From assembly GCA_031254735.1 (NCBI GenBank), contig JAIRTU010000048.1, positions 1-7,182 of the forward strand: DNA of 7,182 bases. Reading direction: 5' to 3'. Source of the stretch: Bacteroidales bacterium. GTDB taxonomy: Bacteria > Bacteroidota > Bacteroidia > Bacteroidales > WCHB1-69. A model generated the notes under the pieces. It made no database searches. It worked only from the letters and a program-made list of their open reading frames with translations, and had not been told where the DNA came from. Both the position numbers and the translations under genes were made by a program. Positions 1 to 4,978 of the stretch are shown in pieces (position 1 is the first letter of the stretch; the number at the start of each line of letters is the position of its first letter).

Positions 1-65
1 AGTGTCAGCGACTTGTAAGCGGCAATGCCGCCGGAGATACCGATCAGTACCTTTTTGTTGAGCAT
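1..65 (-). CDS. coaBC: CoaBC, phosphopantothenoylcysteine decarboxylase/synthetase, N-terminal fragment (partial)
   Basis: Only the first 21 codons are present; the gene runs off the left edge. The visible peptide begins MLNKKVLIGISGGIAAYKS. This is the characteristic first beta strand and FMN-binding loop (GGIAAYK) of the flavoprotein half of CoaBC. In the family, the N-terminal domain decarboxylates 4'-phosphopantothenoylcysteine and the C-terminal domain makes that substrate from phosphopantothenate and cysteine, using CTP, in coenzyme A synthesis. The ATG at 65 lies 12 nt after the TAG of the omega gene, so it is very likely the third cistron of the same minus-strand operon. The bamD-rpoZ-coaBC order is typical of Bacteroidetes, which supports the call despite the short fragment. 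A lone N-terminal flavoprotein cannot be excluded because the rest is outside the window. Confidence 0.85.
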   Translation of the reverse strand, partial: MLNKKVLIGISGGIAAYKSLT

Positions 66-77
66 CTATTGCATGCA

Positions 78-413
78 CTAATTTTCCCTTTTGGGAGTTT
101 CTTCCGGCAGACGGTAATATATCTGACCGTCTAAAAATTCCTGTATGGCAAACAACGACGGCTTTGGAAGCTGTTCGTAATAGCGTGCCAATTCTATTTG
201 TTCTTTATTTTCGGATACTTCGTCGGAAACTTCGTTGGCAGAATTAAACTCCTGAATTTTCTCGTTTAATTCTTCTTTCAGATCAATGGCAATCTGATTG
301 GCTCTTTTCGACAGGATAACAAGCGATTCGTAGATGTTTTCTGTTTGTTTGTCAAATCTATTCAAATCTCTTGTGATGGCATAAGGTCCGGTTTTTGTCT
401 TTTTATAGTCCAT
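78..413 (-). CDS. rpoZ: DNA-directed RNA polymerase subunit omega (Rpb6/RpoZ family, Bacteroidetes type)
   Basis: This is a 111-residue protein of the usual length for the Bacteroidetes omega subunit. The N-terminus reads MDYKKTKTGPYAITRDLNRF, followed by the family segment NIYESLVILSKRANQI (about residues 27-42), in which RANQI matches the conserved Rpb6/omega helix that clamps the beta' C-terminus. An acidic stretch rich in Glu (about residues 46-70) leads to the Bacteroidetes-specific tail EQIELARYYEQLPKPS and an IYYRLPEE ending. The role is assembly and stability of core RNA polymerase in the cytoplasm. The start lies 5 nt after the bamD stop, so translation is probably coupled. No Shine-Dalgarno motif is seen, which is normal for the phylum. 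The family assignment rests on motif recognition and gene order. Confidence 0.88.
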   Translation of the reverse strand: MDYKKTKTGPYAITRDLNRFDKQTENIYESLVILSKRANQIAIDLKEELNEKIQEFNSANEVSDEVSENKEQIELARYYEQLPKPSLFAIQEFLDGQIYYRLPEETPKREN

Positions 414-418
414 TTTCT

Positions 419-1258
419 TTACTGATTATTTTCTAACAATTTATTTCTTTTTTTCTCTGCATCGGTTGCCATTTTTTCGGCTTCCGGCAAGAACTTTGAT
501 TCGGGATTATGAGCTTTCAAACGGTTTTTGTCTTCGATAACGCTTTGGTAGCGTTCTATTTTTTTGCTCTCAACGCTTTTTTGTGCATATTCGTAACTGT
601 TTTTCACCAGATAAAACAGCGATTCTTCGGTATATTGAGAGTTGGGATAATCTTTAAACAGATTGTTAAACGTGATTTGAGCCGCCTTGTAACTTCCAAT
701 GTCATAATACATACAGGCAACGTTGAAGTCTTTCTGTGCCAATTTGTTGCGCAACGTGTCTATCATTCCGTTGGCTTGCTGCTGATATTTGCTGCTCGAA
801 TAGGCATTGAGAAAAATTTCCAAATCTTCAATAGCCAGATAAGAATCGGTCTGGTCTAAATTGTATGCGGGCGAATTTAAGAAATAACATCTGCCTGCCA
901 GAAAGGTAGCTTCTTCCGCCCGCTGACTTTGCGGGTATCTTCGCAGATAATCTTTAAAATGAAATGCCGCCATCAGAAAATCCTGATTTTTCATGTAGCT
1001 GTCGGCAAAGAGAAACAAGATATTTTCTCCTTCGGGTGATGATATATACAACGGATACACCTCTTCAAACAGTTGAGCAGCACTCAAATACGCACCTTTG
1101 GCGTAATAGGTTTTCGCTGCCTCGTATTTTGCTTCTTTGGTTTTGTAGCGTTTGGATATTTTGGTTTGCTTCTGCTTGGATTTCTTTTGTCCGTAAGCCA
1201 AAGGCATTCCGCCCATAAACAAAGCTAACAGCATGAGAATTATTGTTTTTCTGTACAT
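419..1258 (-). CDS. bamD: BamD-like outer-membrane assembly TPR protein, apparently without a lipobox
   Basis: This 279-residue exported TPR protein is expected to act in the periplasm with BamA in outer-membrane beta-barrel insertion. Residues 1-24 form a signal peptide (Arg-Lys n-region, hydrophobic core IILMLLALFMGG, end LAYGQ). A Lys-rich linker follows (25-44), then TPR-type helices starting at KYEAAKTYYAKGAYLSAAQL (from residue 44), ADSYMKNQDFLMAAFHF (about 84-100) and YYDIGSYKAAQITFNNL (about 184-200). DQTDSYLAIEDLEIFLNAY resembles the middle of Bacteroidetes BamD, and the C-terminal ESKKIERYQSVIEDKNRL matches the family end. Odd: BamD is normally a lipoprotein, but the signal region has no cysteine; the first one is near residue 122. 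An in-frame TAA lies 16-18 nt upstream of the ATG with no earlier start, so a mis-chosen start does not explain this. It is the first gene of the bamD-rpoZ-coaBC operon. A related periplasmic TPR protein is the alternative. Confidence 0.8.
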   Translation of the reverse strand: MYRKTIILMLLALFMGGMPLAYGQKKSKQKQTKISKRYKTKEAKYEAAKTYYAKGAYLSAAQLFEEVYPLYISSPEGENILFLFADSYMKNQDFLMAAFHFKDYLRRYPQSQRAEEATFLAGRCYFLNSPAYNLDQTDSYLAIEDLEIFLNAYSSSKYQQQANGMIDTLRNKLAQKDFNVACMYYDIGSYKAAQITFNNLFKDYPNSQYTEESLFYLVKNSYEYAQKSVESKKIERYQSVIEDKNRLKAHNPESKFLPEAEKMATDAEKKRNKLLENNQ

Positions 1259-1299
1259 TTTGTCTCTTCTCTGTTATTATTGACAATAACTATAACTTA

Positions 1300-1307
1300 C
1301 AAAAGTA
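1300..1307 (-). promoter_or_regulatory. Bacteroidetes -7 box, candidate promoter of the bamD-rpoZ-coaBC operon
   Basis: Reading leftward, the sequence is TACTTTTG, a perfect match to TAnnTTTG, lying 41 nt before the bamD start codon. No good TTTG -33 element is visible at the usual spacing; the upstream DNA is an A+T-rich run. It falls between the bL28 terminator and bamD, exactly where an operon promoter is needed. The short, degenerate motif in A+T-rich DNA limits confidence. Confidence 0.45.
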
Positions 1308-1340
1308 TAAAAAATTATGTATCCATTTATTTTTATATAC

Positions 1341-1376
1341 AAAAAACAACCCCAAGAAACCAAAAACCCGGGGCTG
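1341..1376 (-). terminator. Rho-independent terminator of rpmB
   Basis: On the minus strand a CAGCCCC arm (1376-1370) pairs with GGGGTTG (1353-1347), giving seven base pairs including one G-T pair, with a 16-nt loop. Six T residues follow directly at 1346-1341. It starts 19 nt after the bL28 stop codon and points the same way as the gene. It separates rpmB from the bamD operon, so bamD needs its own promoter. Confidence 0.75.
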
Positions 1377-1395
1377 TCATTTCCAAAAGCAACGA

Positions 1396-1632
1396 TTAGT
1401 AAAGTATTCCTTTATCGTATGCTTTTTGTAATGAGTTTAAAACACCATTTTTGTTGATATGCTTAATTCCTTTGGCAGACACTTTTAAAACAATCCATTC
1501 GTCGGTTTCCGGAATATAAAATTTTTTCTCTTGAAGGTTGGGATAAAACCTGCGTTTTGTCTTTATGTTGGAGTGCGAAACATGATTCCCTTTAAGAGCC
1601 TGTTTTCCTGTAATTGTACAAATTCTTGACAT
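1396..1632 (-). CDS. rpmB: 50S ribosomal protein bL28
   Basis: This 78-residue basic protein has the full set of bL28 signatures. It starts [21 protein letters not shown] (the C-x-x-TGK start and the NxVSHS segment), followed by [19 protein letters not shown] (the TKRxFxPNLQ motif) and a C-terminal [14 protein letters not shown] segment (the I-N-K-x-G motif). It is an rRNA-binding protein near the exit side of the large subunit. The length is normal; the form lacks the extra C-terminal residues of some Bacteroides versions. In many Bacteroidetes rpmB is followed directly by rpmG (bL33) and a small DUF4295 gene. Here it is followed by an intrinsic terminator and bamD, so it appears monocistronic. 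The start ATG is preceded by A+T-rich sequence and a -7 box. Confidence 0.95.
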   Translation of the reverse strand: MSRICTITGKQALKGNHVSHSNIKTKRRFYPNLQEKKFYIPETDEWIVLKVSAKGIKHINKNGVLNSLQKAYDKGILY

Positions 1633-1685
1633 CGTATTTTTTATTTATGATTTAACAAATAATTTTCCCCGCAAAAATCGGACTG

Positions 1686-1693
1686 CAAAGGTA
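1686..1693 (-). promoter_or_regulatory. Bacteroidetes -7 box, promoter of rpmB
   Basis: Reading leftward, the sequence is TACCTTTG followed by CAG, a perfect TAnnTTTG match, 53 nt before the rpmB start. A weak -33 candidate (TTTC) lies upstream across an A-run. The inferred leader of about 45 nt is A+T-rich and contains the 12-mer TTATTTGTTAAA (1662-1651), which recurs before the kinase-like gene at 3788-3799. Confidence 0.6.
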
Positions 1694-1843
1694 CACTTTT
1701 TTTCAATACGAAATTACATCTTCCCGAAAATTAATTTGATTTTTTTATTTGGGCTGAATATTATTTCGAGGCGGCGGGGAAAAATCAAACCGCAATACAC
1801 AATTTTTTACGGTAAAAAAAATGTCGAAAAAAACAAAAAAACA

Positions 1844-1875
1844 CTTGCATGTCTCCGAAAAATGTTGTATCTTTG
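1844..1875 (+). promoter_or_regulatory. Orphan Bacteroidetes-type promoter pointing into the 184-bp repeats
   Basis: A -33-like CTTG (1844-1847) is followed after 20 nt by TATCTTTG (1868-1875), a perfect TAnnTTTG box. The spacer is A-rich (GAAAAATG), as in typical strong Bacteroidetes promoters. This is the best-formed promoter in the window, yet no credible gene begins within 500 bp downstream. A transcript would start near 1882 and read first through the two hairpin repeats. It could serve a non-coding RNA, give a long leader for the MATE operon at 2405, or be left over from a lost gene. Confidence 0.5.
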
Positions 1876-1908
1876 TAAGATCGGCGTATGGGTTTTTGCA
1901 GGTAACAC

Positions 1909-2074
1909 AAAAAACATATTATTCACTGTTAGTTACTCGTTATTCACTGACTTTTGACCTGCCTTTTCAAGGCGAAAAAAAAGGCGTGGTATCCGTTAAA
2001 CCCAAGGCTTCGCCGTTGGGCTGAATTAAATCGGACTTTCAGTCCTCATCGACCGAACATTGTAATTTGTAATA
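1909..2074 (+). repeat. Triple-hairpin direct repeat, copy 1
   Basis: This is the first of two copies of a non-coding element whose landmarks are displaced by exactly 184 bp. It opens with an A-run and CATATTATTCACT, then short internal repeats of TTATTCACTG type, then three hairpins. Hairpin 1 at 1961-1973 is GCCTT-TTC-AAGGC. Hairpin 2 at 2001-2020 is CCCAAGGC-TTC-GCC with a bulged G and then TTGGG. Hairpin 3 at 2033-2045 is GGACT-TTC-AGTCC. All three close with the triloop TTC. The hairpins are identical to those of copy 2, while the DNA between hairpins 1 and 2 has diverged without changing length. It resembles REP-like intergenic palindromes, but I cannot name a known family. Confidence 0.75.
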
Positions 2075-2092
2075 AAAAAAATCACACCAATA

Positions 2093-2258
2093 AAAAAACA
2101 TATTATTCACTATTAGTTATTAGTTATTCACTGACTTTTGACCTGCCTTTTCAAGGCGAAAAATGGTTGTGGTATCTCTGTTTCCCCAAGGCTTCGCCGT
2201 TGGGCTGAAATAAATCGGACTTTCAGTCCTTAATGTCCGGATGTCGTCGTTCGTAATT
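2093..2258 (+). repeat. Triple-hairpin direct repeat, copy 2
   Basis: This is the second copy of the element at 1909-2074, with every landmark shifted by 184 bp: CATATT (2099 against 1915), hairpin 1 at 2145-2157, hairpin 2 at 2185-2204, hairpin 3 at 2217-2229, and GTAAT at 2253 against 2069. Spacings between hairpins (40 and 32 bp) are preserved exactly, although about 17 bp between hairpins 1 and 2 differ in many positions. Neither copy carries a long T-run after a hairpin, so they do not look like ordinary terminators. Copy 2 ends about 100 bp before the -7 box of the MATE operon. Confidence 0.75.
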
Positions 2259-2267
2259 TTTTTTTAC

Positions 2268-2296
2268 CACAAAGAAAACACAAAGTCCACAAGGAC
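2268..2296 (+). repeat. CACAAAG heptamer cluster with a small stem-loop
   Basis: Three near-identical heptamers occur in a row: CACAAAG at 2268 and 2279, and CACAAGG at 2288. The last lies within GTCC-ACAA-GGAC (2285-2296), a 4-bp stem with a 4-nt loop. This kind of CACAAAG-rich tract is common between genes in Bacteroidetes, as far as I recall. No function can be assigned from the sequence. Confidence 0.4.
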
Positions 2297-2355
2297 GCTC
2301 TGACGAAACAACAACACCTCATAAACAATTGCTCGCGGTTTACGTTTCTTTTTAC

Positions 2356-2363
2356 TACCTTTG
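2356..2363 (+). promoter_or_regulatory. Bacteroidetes -7 box, promoter of the MATE operon
   Basis: TACCTTTG followed by CAG is a perfect TAnnTTTG match, the same octamer as in front of rpmB. It ends 41 nt before the MATE start codon. The -33 element is weak: an ATTG at 2328-2331 is 24 nt upstream. The predicted leader is a purine run (GAAGAGAAAAAAAGAAAG) leading to the ATG at 2405, which may favour initiation without a Shine-Dalgarno. Confidence 0.6.
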
Positions 2364-2404
2364 CAGCATTCACTCGAAGAGAAAAAAAGAAAGAAAAAAT
2401 ACAG

Positions 2405-3772
2405 ATGAACAAAATATCTCCGTTGGAATTAGGGACGGAAAACACAGGAAAACTACTCAAACAATACGCCGTGCCGGCAATCATCGCTATGACTGCCGCG
2501 TCGCTTTATAATATCACCGACAGCGTATTTATTGGTCATGGCGTGGGTGCGATGGCTATTTCGGGCTTGGCGATTACGTTTCCGTTGATGAATTTGGCAG
2601 CCGCATTCGGTTCGCTGGTGGGCGTCGGCGGCTCGACATTGCTGTCGATTCGTCTGGGGCAAAAAGACTACGATTCTGCCAACATCATTCTGGGCAACGT
2701 CTTAACGTTGAATGTTATAGTGGGGTTGTTGTTTTCTATGGTTTGTCTGATATTTTTAGACCCTGTTCTTTATTTTTTCGGTGCGAGTGCCGACACCTTG
2801 CCCTACGCACGCAGCTATATGACGGTCATCCTTATCGGAAACGTATTTACGCACCTCTACATGGGCATGAACTCCCTGCTGCGAACCACCGGAAACCCCA
2901 ACAAAGCGATGTATACCACCATTGCCACCGTCCTGATCAACGTGGTGCTGAATGCGTTGTTTATCTTCGAGTTTGATTGGGGCATACAGGGCAGCGCGTT
3001 GGCAACCATTATCTCGCAGGTTATCATGATGCTTTGGCAATTGAAATTTTTCTGCAACAAAGACTTTTTTATCCATATAAAAAAAGGCATATTCCAACTG
3101 AAAGAAAGGGTCGTCAAAGATATTTTCGCCATAGGCGTCTCTCCGTTTGCGATGAATGCCGCCGCCTGTTTGATCGTGATCGTTATCAATCAGGGTTTGA
3201 GGCGGCACGGAGGCGATTTGGCGGTGGGTGCTTACGGCATTGTTAACAGAATGGGATTTTTGTTTGTGATGATAGTGCTGGGTATCACGCAGGGCATGCA
3301 ACCGATTGCCGGTTATAACTTCGGGGCGAAACAGTACGACCGAGTAACCGGCGTTTTGAAAAAAACAATCCTGCTGGCAACCTGCGTCATGACGTTGGGC
3401 TTTGTTATCATGGAGCTGTTCCCCCGCTCGGTCGCCTCTATCTTTACCACCGATACCGCCTTGATCGACATCGCCGCAAGAGGGCTGCGAATTTCTTTTA
3501 TTATCTTCCCTGTAATAGGGTTTCAAATGGTGGTATCCAACTTTTTTCAGAGTATCGGCATGGCGGGGAAGGCAATCTTTATGTCGTTGAGCCGGCAGTT
3601 GATTTTCCTTTTGCCCTGTTTGATTGTGCTGCCGCGATTTTTTGGCGTGGACGGCATCTGGTACAGCTTGCCTGTCTCTGACTTTGTCGCATCGCTGATC
3701 GCCTTGATTTTGATTGTTATACAAATGAAGAAATTCAAGGCAATGAACCCCAACAAAGAAACAAAACAATAA
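2405..3772 (+). CDS. MATE family multidrug/metabolite exporter
   Basis: This is a 455-residue polytopic inner-membrane protein of normal MATE length, with about 12 hydrophobic segments in two homologous halves (roughly residues 15-215 and 235-445) joined by a charged loop (HIKKGIFQLKERVVKD). The first helix carries the family features: a proline (P24) and the LYNITDSVFIGHGVG segment (34-48) with D39. GSLVGVGGSTLLSIRLGQKD (about 76-95) and, in the second half, GITQGMQPIAGYNFGAKQYDR are classic MATE motifs. MATE proteins export cationic compounds or metabolites in exchange for Na+ or H+; the substrate cannot be told here. It resembles the MepA/DinF-like branch rather than NorM. It is the first gene of a probable plus-strand operon, with the kinase-like gene 39 bp downstream. 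The ATG is chosen because it opens directly after the purine-rich leader and -7 box. Confidence 0.92.
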   Translation: MNKISPLELGTENTGKLLKQYAVPAIIAMTAASLYNITDSVFIGHGVGAMAISGLAITFPLMNLAAAFGSLVGVGGSTLLSIRLGQKDYDSANIILGNVLTLNVIVGLLFSMVCLIFLDPVLYFFGASADTLPYARSYMTVILIGNVFTHLYMGMNSLLRTTGNPNKAMYTTIATVLINVVLNALFIFEFDWGIQGSALATIISQVIMMLWQLKFFCNKDFFIHIKKGIFQLKERVVKDIFAIGVSPFAMNAAACLIVIVINQGLRRHGGDLAVGAYGIVNRMGFLFVMIVLGITQGMQPIAGYNFGAKQYDRVTGVLKKTILLATCVMTLGFVIMELFPRSVASIFTTDTALIDIAARGLRISFIIFPVIGFQMVVSNFFQSIGMAGKAIFMSLSRQLIFLLPCLIVLPRFFGVDGIWYSLPVSDFVASLIALILIVIQMKKFKAMNPNKETKQ

Positions 3773-3787
3773 AGCATACCAAATTAA

Positions 3788-3809
3788 TTATTTGTTAAAA
3801 CAAAAATAA
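3788..3809 (+). promoter_or_regulatory. A+T-rich leader with small palindrome before the kinase-like gene
   Basis: The 39-bp gap between the MATE and kinase-like genes contains TTTGTT-AA-AACAAA (3791-3804), a six-base-pair inverted repeat. It overlaps the 12-mer TTATTTGTTAAA (3788-3799), which also occurs in the rpmB leader. No -7 box or Shine-Dalgarno is seen; A-rich sequence runs up to the ATG at 3812. It may be a translation-enhancing A/U-rich leader or chance in A+T-rich DNA. Confidence 0.25.
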
Positions 3810-3811
3810 AC

Positions 3812-4465
3812 ATGAAACAGCATATCATCAACATCGGTCGTCAATTTGGAAGCGGCGGACGGCAAATAGGCGAAGCGTTAGCCAAAAAAATGAATTTCTC
3901 TTTTTACGATAAAGAATTGATACATCTTGCATCGAAAGAAAGCGGATTGGGGAAAGAATTTTTTGAGAAATTCGACGAGAAAAGCCGCTTTGGTCTTTTG
4001 GGGGGATTTTTGGGGTTTCGTACCGGAATAAACGCGGACGAATTTGTCAACAGCCACCTCAATCACGAAAGCCTTTTCAGGATACAGAGCAATGTTATTC
4101 GCGAATTGGCAGAACAACAATCCTGCGTCTTTGTCGGGCGGTGTGCCGATTATATCTTGCGAGAATATCCTCTTTGTATCAATGTATTCATCACCGCCGA
4201 CCTCGACGACCGCATAGAACGTGTTGCCAAACGGCAAAATATCCACAAAGATAAAATTCCCGACCTGCTGGAAAAAACCGACAAACGCCGAGCCGAATAC
4301 TATAACTTCTACACCAACAAAACATGGGGAAACGCCAAATCGTATCACATCTGTATCAACTCGTCCGTGTTGGGAATTGACGAAACCGTAGAGGCGATTA
4401 TCCGTTTTGCCAAACATAGATTCGGCACACTTGCAACGCCCGCTTCCTCACATTTGGACGTATGA
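3812..4465 (+). CDS. Cytidylate-kinase-like P-loop protein (PF13189 type)
   Basis: This 217-residue cytoplasmic protein resembles the cytidylate kinase-like family rather than the housekeeping Cmk. The N-terminus forms a beta strand and a P-loop, IINIGRQFGSGGRQIGEALA (GSGGRQ at residues 13-18), followed by the family phrase FYDKELIHLASKESGL. The centre has SLFRIQSNVIRELA and FVGRCADYIL (about 108-117), and the lid region has EKTDKRRAEYYNFYTNKTWG, whose paired arginines fit nucleoside monophosphate kinase lids. The P-loop has Arg where standard Walker A has Lys, which I believe is common in this family. Real substrates are not established, so phosphoryl transfer to a nucleotide is an inference. 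It lies 39 bp after the MATE gene and 69 bp before the repeat protein on the same strand. I recall MATE/kinase-like pairs from Bacteroidales but cannot verify that here. Confidence 0.85.
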   Translation: MKQHIINIGRQFGSGGRQIGEALAKKMNFSFYDKELIHLASKESGLGKEFFEKFDEKSRFGLLGGFLGFRTGINADEFVNSHLNHESLFRIQSNVIRELAEQQSCVFVGRCADYILREYPLCINVFITADLDDRIERVAKRQNIHKDKIPDLLEKTDKRRAEYYNFYTNKTWGNAKSYHICINSSVLGIDETVEAIIRFAKHRFGTLATPASSHLDV

Positions 4466-4471
4466 GATGAT

Positions 4472-4479
4472 TATTTTTG
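4472..4479 (+). promoter_or_regulatory. Possible internal -7 box before the 25-residue repeat protein
   Basis: TATTTTTG matches TAnnTTTG and starts 6 nt after the kinase-like stop codon, 55 nt before the ATG at 4535. A TTTG at 4453-4456 could be the -33 element, but the 15-nt spacer is shorter than usual. The 69-bp gap is the longest within this operon, so a secondary promoter is plausible, though the motif is easy to meet in A+T-rich DNA. Confidence 0.25.
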
Positions 4480-4534
4480 TGAAAAAAGAAAGCCGATAGG
4501 ATTTATTTATTTTTAGATGTTTACATAAATATAT

Positions 4535-4954
4535 ATGCACAACCTTACCGATTACGATGTAAAACTGCTGATAGCCCTGAACGAAAGCCTGAAAGGAAAA
4601 CAAAAGTTCACCGACATTCTTATGCAGGGCGGTTTCCCCGAATTGGCGGCTTTGTCGCAGGCTATTCACTCCGACACCGCCGCGTGGCAATGGTTGATGG
4701 ATAACGGATACCCTGAGTTTGCCGCACTGAGCGACGCCATCGACGACGAAGACGAGGCTATCGCATGGCTGAAAAAATATAATTTGGACTTCCTCTCCAC
4801 CTTTGCCGCCGCCTGTCGGCAGGAAAGAGCCGCCATACAGTGGTTTGCCGATAATAATTTGTTGGTGTTTATCCTGCTCATTCGCACGATACACGATGTG
4901 CTGCGGTTTCAGTCGTGGAGTTCGTCCGACATTCACAAACGGAGAAGAACATAA
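4535..4954 (+). CDS. Unrecognised small protein made of exact 25-residue helical repeats
   Basis: This 139-residue protein has no signal peptide and no family I can name. After a Lys-containing N-terminal helix (residues 6-29) come three back-to-back units of exactly 25 residues: 30-54 (QGGFPELAALSQAI...AWQWL), 55-79 (DNGYPEFAALSDAI...AIAWL) and 80-104 (KYNLDFLSTFAAAC...AIQWF). A partial fourth unit follows (105-122, DNNLLVFILLIRTIHDV), then a polar tail SSSDIHKRRRT. The shared pattern is x-x-[NG]-aromatic/Leu-[PD]-[EF]-[LF]-x-x-[LF]-x-x-A-[IC], a charged turn, then A-x-x-W-[LF]. This suggests two short helices per unit and a helical solenoid, possibly a binding scaffold. It follows the kinase-like gene by 69 bp and converges on yitT with 24 bp between. 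Codon use looks like its neighbours and the repeats are clear, so I regard it as a real gene. Function unknown. Confidence 0.8.
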   Translation: MHNLTDYDVKLLIALNESLKGKQKFTDILMQGGFPELAALSQAIHSDTAAWQWLMDNGYPEFAALSDAIDDEDEAIAWLKKYNLDFLSTFAAACRQERAAIQWFADNNLLVFILLIRTIHDVLRFQSWSSSDIHKRRRT

Positions 4955-4978
4955 GACACAAAAGCTCGCAACAAACCA

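Larger units (their letters stand above)
1633..2404. other. Gene-poor intergenic region between divergent rpmB and the MATE operon
   Basis: These 772 bp hold no credible gene. From left to right they contain the rpmB leader and its -7 box (1686-1693), about 150 bp of A+T-rich spacer in which I see nothing (1694-1843), the orphan rightward promoter (1844-1875), two 184-bp-phased triple-hairpin repeats (1909-2258), the CACAAAG cluster (2268-2296) and the -7 box of the MATE operon (2356-2363). Short open frames exist inside the repeats but lie in different frames in the two copies, since 184 is not a multiple of three. They differ mostly by amino-acid-changing substitutions, so they are not genes. 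Confidence 0.7.

Noticed and set aside
1065..1286. A 73-codon minus-strand frame starting upstream of bamD in another frame, considered as an alternative bamD N-terminus with a lipobox
   Set aside because: It lacks a signal peptide, and its cysteines sit near its C-terminus rather than in a lipobox.
1821..2208. Short open frames through both repeat copies giving similar peptides ending in PKASPLG
   Set aside because: The copies are 184 bp apart, so the peptides lie in different frames. The segment between hairpins differs mainly by amino-acid-changing substitutions, and neither has a convincing start. DNA or RNA structure explains the similarity better.
1961..2229. The repeat hairpins as rho-independent terminators
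   Set aside because: None is followed by a T-run on either strand; hairpin 1 is followed by an A-run and hairpin 3 by mixed sequence.
2756..3769. A long (337-codon) open frame on the minus strand opposite the MATE gene
   Set aside because: It is antisense to a clear membrane transporter; its translation is rich in His, Gln and Asp with no domain pattern, as expected of a codon-bias mirror frame.
3878..4417. A 179-codon minus-strand frame opposite the kinase-like gene
   Set aside because: It lies wholly inside the kinase-like coding region, which has clear P-loop and lid motifs; the antisense product shows no family features or start signals.
4448..4936. A 162-codon minus-strand frame opposite the 25-residue repeat gene
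   Set aside because: The plus-strand protein shows exact periodic repeats, while the antisense product has none and would overlap its partner almost completely.
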